From positions 1-9,309 of the forward strand of contig JAKEFN010000068.1 of assembly GCA_022616085.1 (NCBI GenBank): a DNA stretch of 9,309 bases. The letters are read 5' to 3'. Shown here in pieces: positions 1-6,235 of the stretch. Each line of letters begins with the position of its first letter. Position 1 is the stretch's first letter. The notes beneath the pieces are model-generated. The model was not told the DNA's origin, did no database searches, and saw only the letters and a list, made by a program, of their open reading frames with translations. The DNA comes from a bacterium (GTDB lineage: Bacteria > Patescibacteriota > Minisyncoccia > Phycocordibacterales > JAKEFN01). The position numbers and the translations under genes were made by a program.

Positions 1-1
1 A

Positions 2-73
2 GCGAAGAATATTGTTGATATTTTGAGTCTTTCCGAGCCGCCGTTTGCAGCCCGCAACATGAATTCGCAGTAG
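2..73 (+). CDS. C-terminal end of an unidentified protein (partial)
   Basis: Reading from base 2 there are 23 sense codons and a TAG stop at 71-73, so this could be the last part of a gene that starts outside the window. The peptide begins AKNIVDILSLSEPP and ends FAARNMNSQ. It has no motif I can recognise, and 23 residues are too few to assign a family. The two other plus-strand frames meet stops early or carry nothing better. If real, the gene converges on the holB-like gene, and the folded stretch at 89-217 would lie just downstream of its stop. A chance open stretch of this length is quite possible, so confidence is low. Confidence 0.25.
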   Translation, partial: AKNIVDILSLSEPPFAARNMNSQ

Positions 74-88
74 TCAAGAGTTTTTGAA

Positions 89-217
89 CATGCTCTAGAA
101 CCTCCAGAGCTCCGCCATTGGCGGATGGTGGCTTGAAAATCCCCCGATACCGATGGTAACGGGAGGGCTGTTCTTATGGATCTGCCATAGAGCATGCCGG
201 TTACAGGCTACCTTTTT
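89..217. other. Folded intergenic element with nested inverted repeats
   Basis: This fills most of the 142-base space between the partial reading frame and the holB-like gene. CATGCTCTA at 89-97 is exactly complementary to TAGAGCATG at 188-196, so the two can close a long stem. Inside lie a near-perfect palindrome at 111-125 (TCCGCC, loop ATT, GGCGGA), a 21-base hairpin at 143-163 (CCCG/CGGG and TACC/GGTA around loop GAT, with one A-A mismatch), and TATGG/CCATA at 175-189. The last of these competes with the outer stem for two bases. A further short hairpin is possible at 93-109. A run of five T follows at 213-217, so a plus-strand transcript could end there. I checked for signature sequences of tmRNA, SRP RNA, RNase P RNA and 6S RNA and recognise none. 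It could be a small RNA, a complex terminator between convergent genes, or the end of a mobile element. Confidence 0.45.
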
Positions 218-938
218 ATAATTTGTCAAGATTTTCGGCGGCGGGCACCGTCAGTGCCGCATACTCGAGAATCATCTTCACGGACAAACCAGTATCGTTT
301 AAATAATCTTTGAGAAGGATAATCTCCCGCGCCGATCGAAGATATTCCGGACGACGCTCCCCTTTTTTGATGCCTGCCGCAAGCGCCTCCTCGAGAGAGT
401 TGAGAAGCGCGATCGCCTTGGCTTTATCTTTGTCTTTCAGGATTTTTTCGATGAGCATAAGCCGTTTCGCCGGACTCGCAGAGAGAAACGCCATCGCATC
501 CGGAAGCCTCGGGTCGGCGGAGGCGGGGACGCGCGCGGGACGCGCCGACTGAAGGCGTGATTGAAGCGTTCCGAGCAGAAGCCCTGTTTTTGCAACAATA
601 ATAAAAAAATGCGTATCTGCGGGCGGTTCTTCAAGAATCTTCAAAAGCGCATTTTGCGCTTCGCGCGTCATAAAAATCGGCGCGATGACAAAAATTTTTC
701 TTGGCAAAGAAATTTTTACATCCTCCGCCTCCGAAGCGACCGAGACGCGGAGCGAAAACTCCTTGATGACGCGCGCGTCATCGATTCCGAATGTGTCGTA
801 CGAACGCACCCATACGTTTGGGTTTCCTCTCGTGCGGATTCCGTGTTCTTTTTCAAAATGCGAAAGAAGCGGCGGGATTATGTCCTCCGCATTTCCTTCC
901 AAAAGATATGCATGATGCGAAAAGTCGATGGAATCCAT
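216..938 (-). CDS. holB: DNA polymerase III delta-prime-like clamp-loader subunit
   Basis: Encodes 240 residues, predicted to be the delta-prime subunit of the clamp loader that places the beta sliding clamp on primed DNA. The clearest evidence is the AAA+ clamp-loader segment at residues 91-131: TREAQNALLKILEEPP, then a hydrophobic strand, LLLGTLQSRLQ, in the position of the usual LLPTIxSRCQ motif. The N-terminal HAYLLEG (9-15) matches the strand before the P-loop, but no GKT follows, so nucleotide binding is unlikely. This is normal for delta-prime and argues against DnaX. The SRC motif is degenerate (SRL). At 240 residues it is shorter than E. coli HolB (334) and has no zinc-finger cysteines. 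It lies 149 bases downstream of mreB in the same direction, behind a large hairpin. No clear Shine-Dalgarno sequence precedes the ATG. It ends in TAA. Confidence 0.82.
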   Translation of the reverse strand: MDSIDFSHHAYLLEGNAEDIIPPLLSHFEKEHGIRTRGNPNVWVRSYDTFGIDDARVIKEFSLRVSVASEAEDVKISLPRKIFVIAPIFMTREAQNALLKILEEPPADTHFFIIVAKTGLLLGTLQSRLQSARPARVPASADPRLPDAMAFLSASPAKRLMLIEKILKDKDKAKAIALLNSLEEALAAGIKKGERRPEYLRSAREIILLKDYLNDTGLSVKMILEYAALTVPAAENLDKL

Positions 939-944
939 AATTTT

Positions 945-1043
945 AACTCAAAGCTCAAAAGTCAAAAGTCAAAACTGCAACTCAAAACGCGAAACTATCC
1001 AAATTTTAAGCAGTTTTGAGTTTTGGCTTTTGAGCTTTGAGTT
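945..1043. repeat. Long inverted repeat built from 7-base TTTTGAG/CTCAAAA units
   Basis: Arm 1 (945-977) and arm 2 (1011-1043) are 33 bases each and complementary at 31 positions. One of the two exceptions would be a G-U pair in RNA. The loop is 33 bases (978-1010), and C978-G1010 adds one more pair. Each arm is itself a tandem array: arm 2 reads TTTTGAG, TTTTGGC, TTTTGAG, CTTTGAG from 1014 to 1041, and arm 1 carries the complementary CTCAAAA-type units, with one more copy in the loop (981-987). The element occupies most of the mreB-holB gap. No T-run follows it in either direction, so it is not a classic intrinsic terminator. Its base lies six bases upstream of the holB ATG. It resembles a small non-autonomous palindromic repeat (MITE- or REP-like), but that is inference. 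Confidence 0.85.
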
Positions 1044-1087
1044 TGCCTGATTTCAAAATTATGAACGGCGATCAGGAATACAAAAAA

Positions 1088-2101
1088 TTATCGTTTAATA
1101 ATTATACTCTTCTTATACGTCTCCAGATGTTCGAGCGCGATACCAGTCCCTTTCGCCACGCAATAGAGCGCGTCGTCGGCAAGATACGCCTTGACTCCGG
1201 TGCGCTTATGGACAAGATCGGGAAGGCTCCGAAGCTGGGACGAGCCGCCGGTCATAATAATGCCATGGTCGATAATATCGCTTGCAAGCTCCGGCGGCGT
1301 CTCTTGGAGAACGGTTTTGATCGCGTTTATCATTTCGCGGAGCTCCACGCTTATCGCCTTCACGATTTCATTGGTCGCAATCTGCATGGATCGCGGAAGT
1401 CCCGACACGAAATCGCGGCCTTTTATCGTCATCGTAATCTCCTCGTCGAGGGGAAGAGCGGAGCCGACCTTTATTTTTATATCTTCGGCGGTCTTGTCCC
1501 CTATCGCGAGATTAAAGGATTTTTTGACGTAATCCACAATCGCCTGATCGATTCTGTTTCCGGCGCATTTGACCGATGTGGACGCTACAATGCCGCCCAA
1601 AGAAATGACCGCGACGTCGGTCGTTCCTCCCCCGATATCAACAATCATGTGCCCGCGCGCCTCGTGAATGGGAATCCCCGCGCCGATCGCCGCAAGAATC
1701 GGCTCTTTGACGACATAGGCATTCTTCGCCCCCGCCTTGACCGTCGCTTCAACGACCGCGCGGCGTTCGGTCGAAGAGATTCCGGCGGGAACCGACACCA
1801 TGACTTCCGGCCTGAATATATTCCAAGGGCCGAGCGCTTTGCGTATATAGTATTTAAGCATCGCCTCCGTAACGCGATAATCGGCGATAACGCCGTCTTT
1901 CATGGGGCGATACGCGATAATATTCTCCGGGGTCTTCCCGATCATGGACTTTGCTTCCAGACCGACCGCGAGAATCTTGTAATCTTCCTCCGAAATCGCG
2001 ACGACGGACGGTTCGTTTAAGACAATCCCTTTCCGCGGCAAAAAAACAAGCGTATTTGCGGTGCCGAGATCAATCCCCAATTTTTTTATAAAAAAATTCA
2101 T
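1088..2101 (-). CDS. mreB: Rod-shape determining actin homologue MreB
   Basis: A 337-residue bacterial actin that polymerises on ATP beneath the membrane and guides the lateral wall-synthesis machinery. All nucleotide-binding motifs are visible: phosphate-1 GIDLGTANTLVF (9-20), VPAGISSTERRAV (104-116), the catalytic glutamate in VKEP (E133), phosphate-2 DIGGGTTDVAVIS (155-167) and the adenosine motif GIIMTGGSSQL (280-290). The N-terminal FFIKK could serve as a short membrane-contacting segment. Length is normal for the family. The ATG overlaps the murA stop in the arrangement ATGA, so translation is probably coupled to murA; only a weak AG-rich tract (AGAAAG) precedes it. The stop is TAA. No mreC or mreD follows, unlike the classical mreBCD cluster; the next gene is holB. 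Confidence 0.97.
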   Translation of the reverse strand: MNFFIKKLGIDLGTANTLVFLPRKGIVLNEPSVVAISEEDYKILAVGLEAKSMIGKTPENIIAYRPMKDGVIADYRVTEAMLKYYIRKALGPWNIFRPEVMVSVPAGISSTERRAVVEATVKAGAKNAYVVKEPILAAIGAGIPIHEARGHMIVDIGGGTTDVAVISLGGIVASTSVKCAGNRIDQAIVDYVKKSFNLAIGDKTAEDIKIKVGSALPLDEEITMTIKGRDFVSGLPRSMQIATNEIVKAISVELREMINAIKTVLQETPPELASDIIDHGIIMTGGSSQLRSLPDLVHKRTGVKAYLADDALYCVAKGTGIALEHLETYKKSIIIKR

Positions 2102-3390
2102 GGTTTTCTTTCTATTTTTACTCCAATCGCGCGCAGACGCTCTTCTATTCTCTCATATCCGCGATCAATATAGTGCGCATTATGGACAACCGAATCGCCC
2201 TTTGCAACGATTGCGGCGATAATATAAGCAAGTCCGGCCCGGAGATCGGGACTTTCAACCTCCCGTCCTTTAAGTTCCGTCCCTCCTTTTATCTGAATCC
2301 GATGCTGGTCAAGAGGAAGAATATCCGCACCCATGCGGATGAGTTCGCCGACATACCCAAGCCGCCCTTCAAAAATCGTTTCAAAAACAATCGCCTCGCC
2401 TTCCGCCTGGGTCAAAAATACCGCCATCGGAGCCTGCAGATCCGTTGCAAACCCGGGATATTCGTGGGTTTTCACATCAACCGCGCGAAACGGCCTTCCT
2501 CGTTTGGAATTCCTGACAACAAGCGTATTCTCTCCCGCCTTAATATCCACCCCCGCTTCGATAAGCGCTTCGATAAGCGCTTCGAAATGAGCCGGGATGC
2601 AACGCTCGATCGTAAGCGATCGCGCCGCGAGCGCGCCGAGTATCGCGAAACTTCCCGCCTCCACGCGATCGGGAAGAATGTCGTATATTTTTTTTCCGGC
2701 AGATAAAAGTCCTGTGCCGGCAATTTCAATCATTGATGTGCCCGCGCCTTTTATCCGGGCCCCGCACGAATTCAGAAATTCTGCGAGATGGGCAATTTCC
2801 GGTTCGCATGCCGCATTCTTGATAACGGTCGTCCCGTCGGCGCATACCGCGGCGAGCATAAACGTCTCGGTCGCGGTTACGCTTTGCCGTTTGAAAAAAA
2901 TAGAAGCGCCCCGGATATTCCCTCCGCGAGGAGCGCGAATGGAAAAAATGCCGTCTTTTTCGCTTACCCGCGCCCCCATTTTCATAAATCCGGATATAAA
3001 AAGATCTATCGGCCGCTTCCCGATAACGCACCCGCCCGGAAAAGGAAACGATACGAGGCCAAATCTCGCAAGAAGCGGCCCGGCATAGAGTATGGATGCG
3101 CGGATACTCTTTGCGATATCCCCCCGAAGATTGCTTCCGGCGCATGCGCCCGTATTAAGCTTATATTCATGCGTCGCGGTTCTCTTCACCGATCCTCCGA
3201 GCGAAGAGAGGAGCGCCGCCATCGCTTCGGTGTCGGAAACATCCGGCACGTTCCGGACAAAGAGATCGCCTTTCATAAGAAGCGAAGCGGCAAACGCATT
3301 AACCATATCGTTCTTCGCCCCGGAAATCACAACCTTCCCGGAAAGGGTTTTCTCTCCGCTGTTTCCTATAATATAAAATTCGCCTTTCAT
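2098..3390 (-). CDS. murA: UDP-N-acetylglucosamine 1-carboxyvinyltransferase MurA
   Basis: Catalyses the first committed step of peptidoglycan synthesis, transferring enolpyruvate from PEP to UDP-GlcNAc in the cytoplasm. Numbered from the chosen start, the 430-residue protein has the active-site lysine in SGAKN (K26), RASILYAGPLLARFG (97-111), the catalytic cysteine loop PGGCVIGKRP (C121), the CEPEI segment (195-199), YPGFATDLQAP with the general-base aspartate (D317), and the C-terminal PDLRAG (R384) and YIDRGYE. The cysteine means fosfomycin sensitivity would be expected. The frame stays open for 29 more codons to an ATG at 3477, but that start would overlap the divergent gene and adds residues unlike MurA. 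MKGEFYIIGNSGEKTLSGKV is the typical family N-terminus. No strong ribosome binding site precedes it, and the predicted leader is very short. It ends in TGA overlapping the mreB start by 4 bases. Confidence 0.96.
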   Translation of the reverse strand: MKGEFYIIGNSGEKTLSGKVVISGAKNDMVNAFAASLLMKGDLFVRNVPDVSDTEAMAALLSSLGGSVKRTATHEYKLNTGACAGSNLRGDIAKSIRASILYAGPLLARFGLVSFPFPGGCVIGKRPIDLFISGFMKMGARVSEKDGIFSIRAPRGGNIRGASIFFKRQSVTATETFMLAAVCADGTTVIKNAACEPEIAHLAEFLNSCGARIKGAGTSMIEIAGTGLLSAGKKIYDILPDRVEAGSFAILGALAARSLTIERCIPAHFEALIEALIEAGVDIKAGENTLVVRNSKRGRPFRAVDVKTHEYPGFATDLQAPMAVFLTQAEGEAIVFETIFEGRLGYVGELIRMGADILPLDQHRIQIKGGTELKGREVESPDLRAGLAYIIAAIVAKGDSVVHNAHYIDRGYERIEERLRAIGVKIERKP

Positions 3391-3404
3391 GGTGTGGTGT
3401 CCAT

Positions 3405-3433
3405 ATACTACGTTTTTTAGGGGCGATTTACAA
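3405..3433 (-). promoter_or_regulatory. Predicted sigma70-type promoter for murA-mreB-holB
   Basis: On the minus strand TTGTAA (3433-3428) is followed after 17 bases by TAGTAT (3410-3405), four matches of six to each consensus hexamer at ideal spacing. Transcription would start near 3398, leaving only about eight bases before the murA ATG, so the message would be nearly leaderless. This fits the absence of a Shine-Dalgarno sequence there. On the plus strand the same AT-rich box reads TATACT (3404-3409), a good -10 for the divergent PEGA gene, although I see no convincing -35 for it. Confidence 0.45.
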
Positions 3434-3461
3434 CCCACCTCTTTTCTGCAAGTATAGAGAG

Positions 3462-4265
3462 ATGACAAAAGAATCACAAAAAAAGAGGGCGGGCAGAATG
3501 ATTGCCGCTCTTGCCGTTCTTATCGCGGCAACCCTTATTTTATACGCCAATGGGTATCGCATTGACGGTTTTTCCATTGTAAAAACGGGACTCCTTCGCG
3601 TGCATGCGCCTTTGGATGAAACGCTTGTTTTTATAGACGAAAAGAAGCGCGAGACCCCTCTTGAAAAAAACGCTTTAGCGGAAGAAAGCCTCGCCCCGGG
3701 CGAACACTCGATCCTTGCGGTCAAAGACGGCTATTGGCCGTGGAGCAAGAAAGTTATAGTCGAGGCGGGAACAGCGACCGATATCCGGCCGTTTCTTCTC
3801 CCGATTCACCCGCGGGGACAAGAGATCGGCATCCACGACAGCCGCTATGATTCGGCTGTATCCCTTTTTGAACAAAAAGGCGGCGAGGTCGAAAAGACGG
3901 AATCCGATCTTTTATCCCCAAACGGACTTATTGCAATCAAACGCGAAGGCGGCGCCATCGCGGCGGTCTGGAGGGGAGAGGAATCAGAGCGCCCGAAATA
4001 TTTGTGCGAAGGCGAAGTGTGCGAAAATGAGCTTGTTATTTTCGATGGAGACGAATCGCTCTTAAAAGACATTCTTTTCTTTCCGGGACGGGAGGACGTG
4101 ATTATGTTTTCATTTGACGATGCCGTCTACGTTCTTGAAATCGATAAGACGGACATACAGAATTTCCAGCCGCTCTATAGGGGCGAAGACCCGAGGGTTG
4201 CGCTTGATTCGGACGGCTCGCTCTATGTCTTTGACAACGGAAGCTATATCCGGCTCGAAATATAG
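3462..4265 (+). CDS. Membrane-anchored PEGA-domain protein
   Basis: A 267-residue protein of unknown specific role. A Lys/Arg-rich start (MTKESQKKRAGR) precedes one hydrophobic segment (about 13-30, ending LYANGY), which predicts a signal anchor with the rest outside the cytoplasm. Residues 42-113 look like a PEGA domain: a TGLLRVHAP strand, VFIDEKK, LAPGEHSILAVKDGYWPW and a final strand before PFLLP. These beta domains are usual in surface proteins. The remainder (about 115-267) has short strands such as SPNGLIAIKR and VIMFSFDDAVYVLEI, resembling two or three blades of a beta propeller. That is fewer than I would expect in a full propeller, so the domain may be reduced. A second in-frame ATG at 3498 has a better Shine-Dalgarno (AGAGGG, 3484-3489) but would remove the positive N-terminus, so I keep 3462. 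Nine bases separate it from priA. Confidence 0.75.
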   Translation: MTKESQKKRAGRMIAALAVLIAATLILYANGYRIDGFSIVKTGLLRVHAPLDETLVFIDEKKRETPLEKNALAEESLAPGEHSILAVKDGYWPWSKKVIVEAGTATDIRPFLLPIHPRGQEIGIHDSRYDSAVSLFEQKGGEVEKTESDLLSPNGLIAIKREGGAIAAVWRGEESERPKYLCEGEVCENELVIFDGDESLLKDILFFPGREDVIMFSFDDAVYVLEIDKTDIQNFQPLYRGEDPRVALDSDGSLYVFDNGSYIRLEI

Positions 4266-4268
4266 AGG
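4264..4268 (+). promoter_or_regulatory. Ribosome binding site of the priA-like gene
   Basis: AGAGG lies six bases before the ATG at 4275 and overlaps the stop codon of the PEGA gene. It supports the chosen priA start and suggests that the two genes share one transcript. Confidence 0.5.
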
Positions 4269-4274
4269 CTGTGT

Positions 4275-6212
4275 ATGAAAATCGTTACGGTCATCCCTTT
4301 CTCAAAAACGTTCTCAAAAACAAGCGCGTCTTATTTCACGGCGAAAGATGTGCGCGAGGGCGACATCGTGAGCGTGCCGCTTCGCAGTAAAACAGTGGAT
4401 GCGCTTGTCACCGCGGTTTCTCCGGCAGAGTCCGCAAAAAGCGCGATACGATCATCTTCGTTCAATCTCAAAAAAATTGAAGGAGTGAAAACAAGCCGCC
4501 TCTTTCTCCCCGCTTTTATCAAAGCCGCCGAAGAAACCGCCGACTATTATGCGGCAACTTCTGGCGCGATATTCGGACGGATGGCGCCGCACGATTTTTT
4601 CTCGGAGTTCGGAGCCATCGCACGACGGAACGCCGACAACACGCGTATGGCTTCGGAGTCGGGAGAGAAATTTATTCTTCAAGCAGGAGACGATGACAGA
4701 GATGCGGCATACAGAAGCCTTATACGCGAAGAATTCGCGCGCGGAAAATCGGTTCTTTTTCTCAAACCGACGATTTCTTCCATTGCCGATGCGCCGGAGA
4801 AACTCGGCCGCGGCATTGAAGATTATACGTTTGATCTTCGAAGCGACGCCCCAAAAGCTTCTATAAAAAAAAGGCTTCAAAAAATCGCCGAGATGAATCA
4901 CCCCGTTCTCATCATCTCGACGGGTTCGTTTCTCGCTCTGCCGCGGGAAGACATAGGTGCGATCATTCTCGACGAAGAACACTCGCGGCACTATGAAGAG
5001 AGGACGCGGCCTTTTATCGACATGCGCTTTCTTGCCGAATGTTATGCGCGGCATCTTGGCGTTCGATATATCGCAGGAAGCTTCCTTCTCCGCATAGAAA
5101 CGCTTGCGCGGCGGACGAAAGGAGAATTCTCCGACCTGGAGCCGCCCACGTTCCGCTATGCGCCGGCATGCAATTACGCGTTCGTCGACATGAAGCGGAA
5201 AGCGGAAAAAAACAAGCTCGAAAACAAAAGCGAAGAGGCGATCATCCTGTCAAAATCGGCGCACGCGCTTCTTGAAAGAGCGCAGGAGCGGGACGAACAA
5301 GCCTTTCTTTTCGTGTCTCGCCGCGGATTATTTCCCATAACACTCTGCAGAGACTGCGATGCCATCGTGCTCTGCGAAGAATGCGGTGTCCCCGTAACCG
5401 TGCACAAAAAAAAATCTCGGGAAGGAAAAATTCTTCTCCCGGAAGAAGGAAATTTCTTCTTCTGCCACGCGTGCGGCGCGAAACGAAGCGCGGCGGTCAA
5501 ATGCATCCGTTGCGGATCGTGGCGGCTTGTCCCGCTCGGCATCGGGGCGGAACGCATTGCCGAATATGTGAGGAGCGCCTTTCCCCGCGCGGCAGTCTTC
5601 ACGCTTGACGCGGATACTGCAAAGACAAAAAAGCAAGCCGAAAAAATACGAGACGCGTTTTATCAGACTCCAAAATCAATACTCATCGGCACAGAAATGT
5701 CCCTTCCGTATCTTTCACGGCGCATTCCCCACGGGATTATCGTCTCGATCGACTCGCTTTTTGCCATTCCCGAATTCCGCATGCACGAACGCATCATTCA
5801 TTTTATTTTTTCATGCGTTTCAAAAATATCGGAAAACGTTGTCGTCCAGACAAGAAGCGACGAAAAACGCCTTTTTGAAGACGGGGTGAAGGGGCACTTT
5901 CTTGATTTCGTGCGCGATGAGCTTGAAAGCCGCGAAAAGCTCGGCTATCCTCCCTTCCAGACATTTATTAAAATAACATTCAAGGGTAAAACGGATGCGA
6001 TCGAGAGGAATTCGAAGCACATCGCAAAAATTTTCTCAACATACGAACCGCGTTTGTATTCCGGATATATGCCCATTCTCGGAGGCGAGAGAGTTATGCA
6101 TGCCCTCATTCGCATTCCGCGTAAAAACTGGGTGGACAAAAATCTTCTCTCCCTCCTTCGCGAGCTTCCTCCGTTATTTGCGGTCCATGTGAATCCGGAA
6201 AATGTGCTATGA
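4275..6212 (+). CDS. priA: PriA-like primosomal protein N' with degenerate helicase motifs
   Basis: A 645-residue relative of PriA, which recognises stalled forks and starts replisome reloading. The N-terminal region (1-110) fits the DNA-binding domain. The helicase core is only partly kept. The Walker A position reads QAGDDDRDAA (136-145), with no GKT. DEEH (233-236) is intact. Motif III, usually GSATPS, reads GSFLLR (268-273). GTEM (472-475) and IPEFRMHER (498-506) survive, but the QVAGRAGR motif VI has become IFSCVSK (511-517). All eight zinc-binding cysteines are present as four CxxC pairs (358/361, 367/370, 397/400, 410/413), and the C-terminal REKLGYPPF (553-561) is typical. It is therefore probably a structural or loading factor that cannot hydrolyse ATP. 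Actinobacterial PriA is a known precedent for loss of these residues. The reading frame is intact, so this does not look like a pseudogene. Confidence 0.9.
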   Translation: MKIVTVIPFSKTFSKTSASYFTAKDVREGDIVSVPLRSKTVDALVTAVSPAESAKSAIRSSSFNLKKIEGVKTSRLFLPAFIKAAEETADYYAATSGAIFGRMAPHDFFSEFGAIARRNADNTRMASESGEKFILQAGDDDRDAAYRSLIREEFARGKSVLFLKPTISSIADAPEKLGRGIEDYTFDLRSDAPKASIKKRLQKIAEMNHPVLIISTGSFLALPREDIGAIILDEEHSRHYEERTRPFIDMRFLAECYARHLGVRYIAGSFLLRIETLARRTKGEFSDLEPPTFRYAPACNYAFVDMKRKAEKNKLENKSEEAIILSKSAHALLERAQERDEQAFLFVSRRGLFPITLCRDCDAIVLCEECGVPVTVHKKKSREGKILLPEEGNFFFCHACGAKRSAAVKCIRCGSWRLVPLGIGAERIAEYVRSAFPRAAVFTLDADTAKTKKQAEKIRDAFYQTPKSILIGTEMSLPYLSRRIPHGIIVSIDSLFAIPEFRMHERIIHFIFSCVSKISENVVVQTRSDEKRLFEDGVKGHFLDFVRDELESREKLGYPPFQTFIKITFKGKTDAIERNSKHIAKIFSTYEPRLYSGYMPILGGERVMHALIRIPRKNWVDKNLLSLLRELPPLFAVHVNPENVL

Positions 6213-6235
6213 AAACCGCATCAAATGCCACTTTC

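Noticed and set aside
945..1043. Short CRISPR-like array or intrinsic terminator
   Set aside because: Units are only 7 bases with no spacers, and no T-run follows the stem on either strand.
1046..1076. CCTGAT/ATCAGG inverted repeat after mreB
   Set aside because: The stem is only 6 bp with a 19-base loop and no T-run, so it could easily be chance.
1037..2020. A 327-codon plus-strand open frame
   Set aside because: It lies antisense to mreB, which has complete actin-family motifs. The translation is rich in Arg, His and Asn with no recognisable domain, as expected for a shadow frame.
3391..3477. N-terminal extension of murA to the ATG at 3477
   Set aside because: The extra 29 residues do not resemble MurA, would overlap the divergent PEGA gene and would cover the predicted promoter.
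4275..6212. priA as a decaying pseudogene
   Set aside because: The frame is uninterrupted over 645 codons, and the zinc cysteines, DEEH and C-terminal motif are all conserved, which points to continued selection.
2098..6212. Alternative genetic code with TGA as glycine
   Set aside because: TGA ends murA, priA and smc at the expected family lengths, and glycines are encoded normally.
6213..6235. Terminator between the convergent priA and smc genes
   Set aside because: The 23-base gap contains no stem-loop or T-tract; transcripts may run into each other or end inside the genes.
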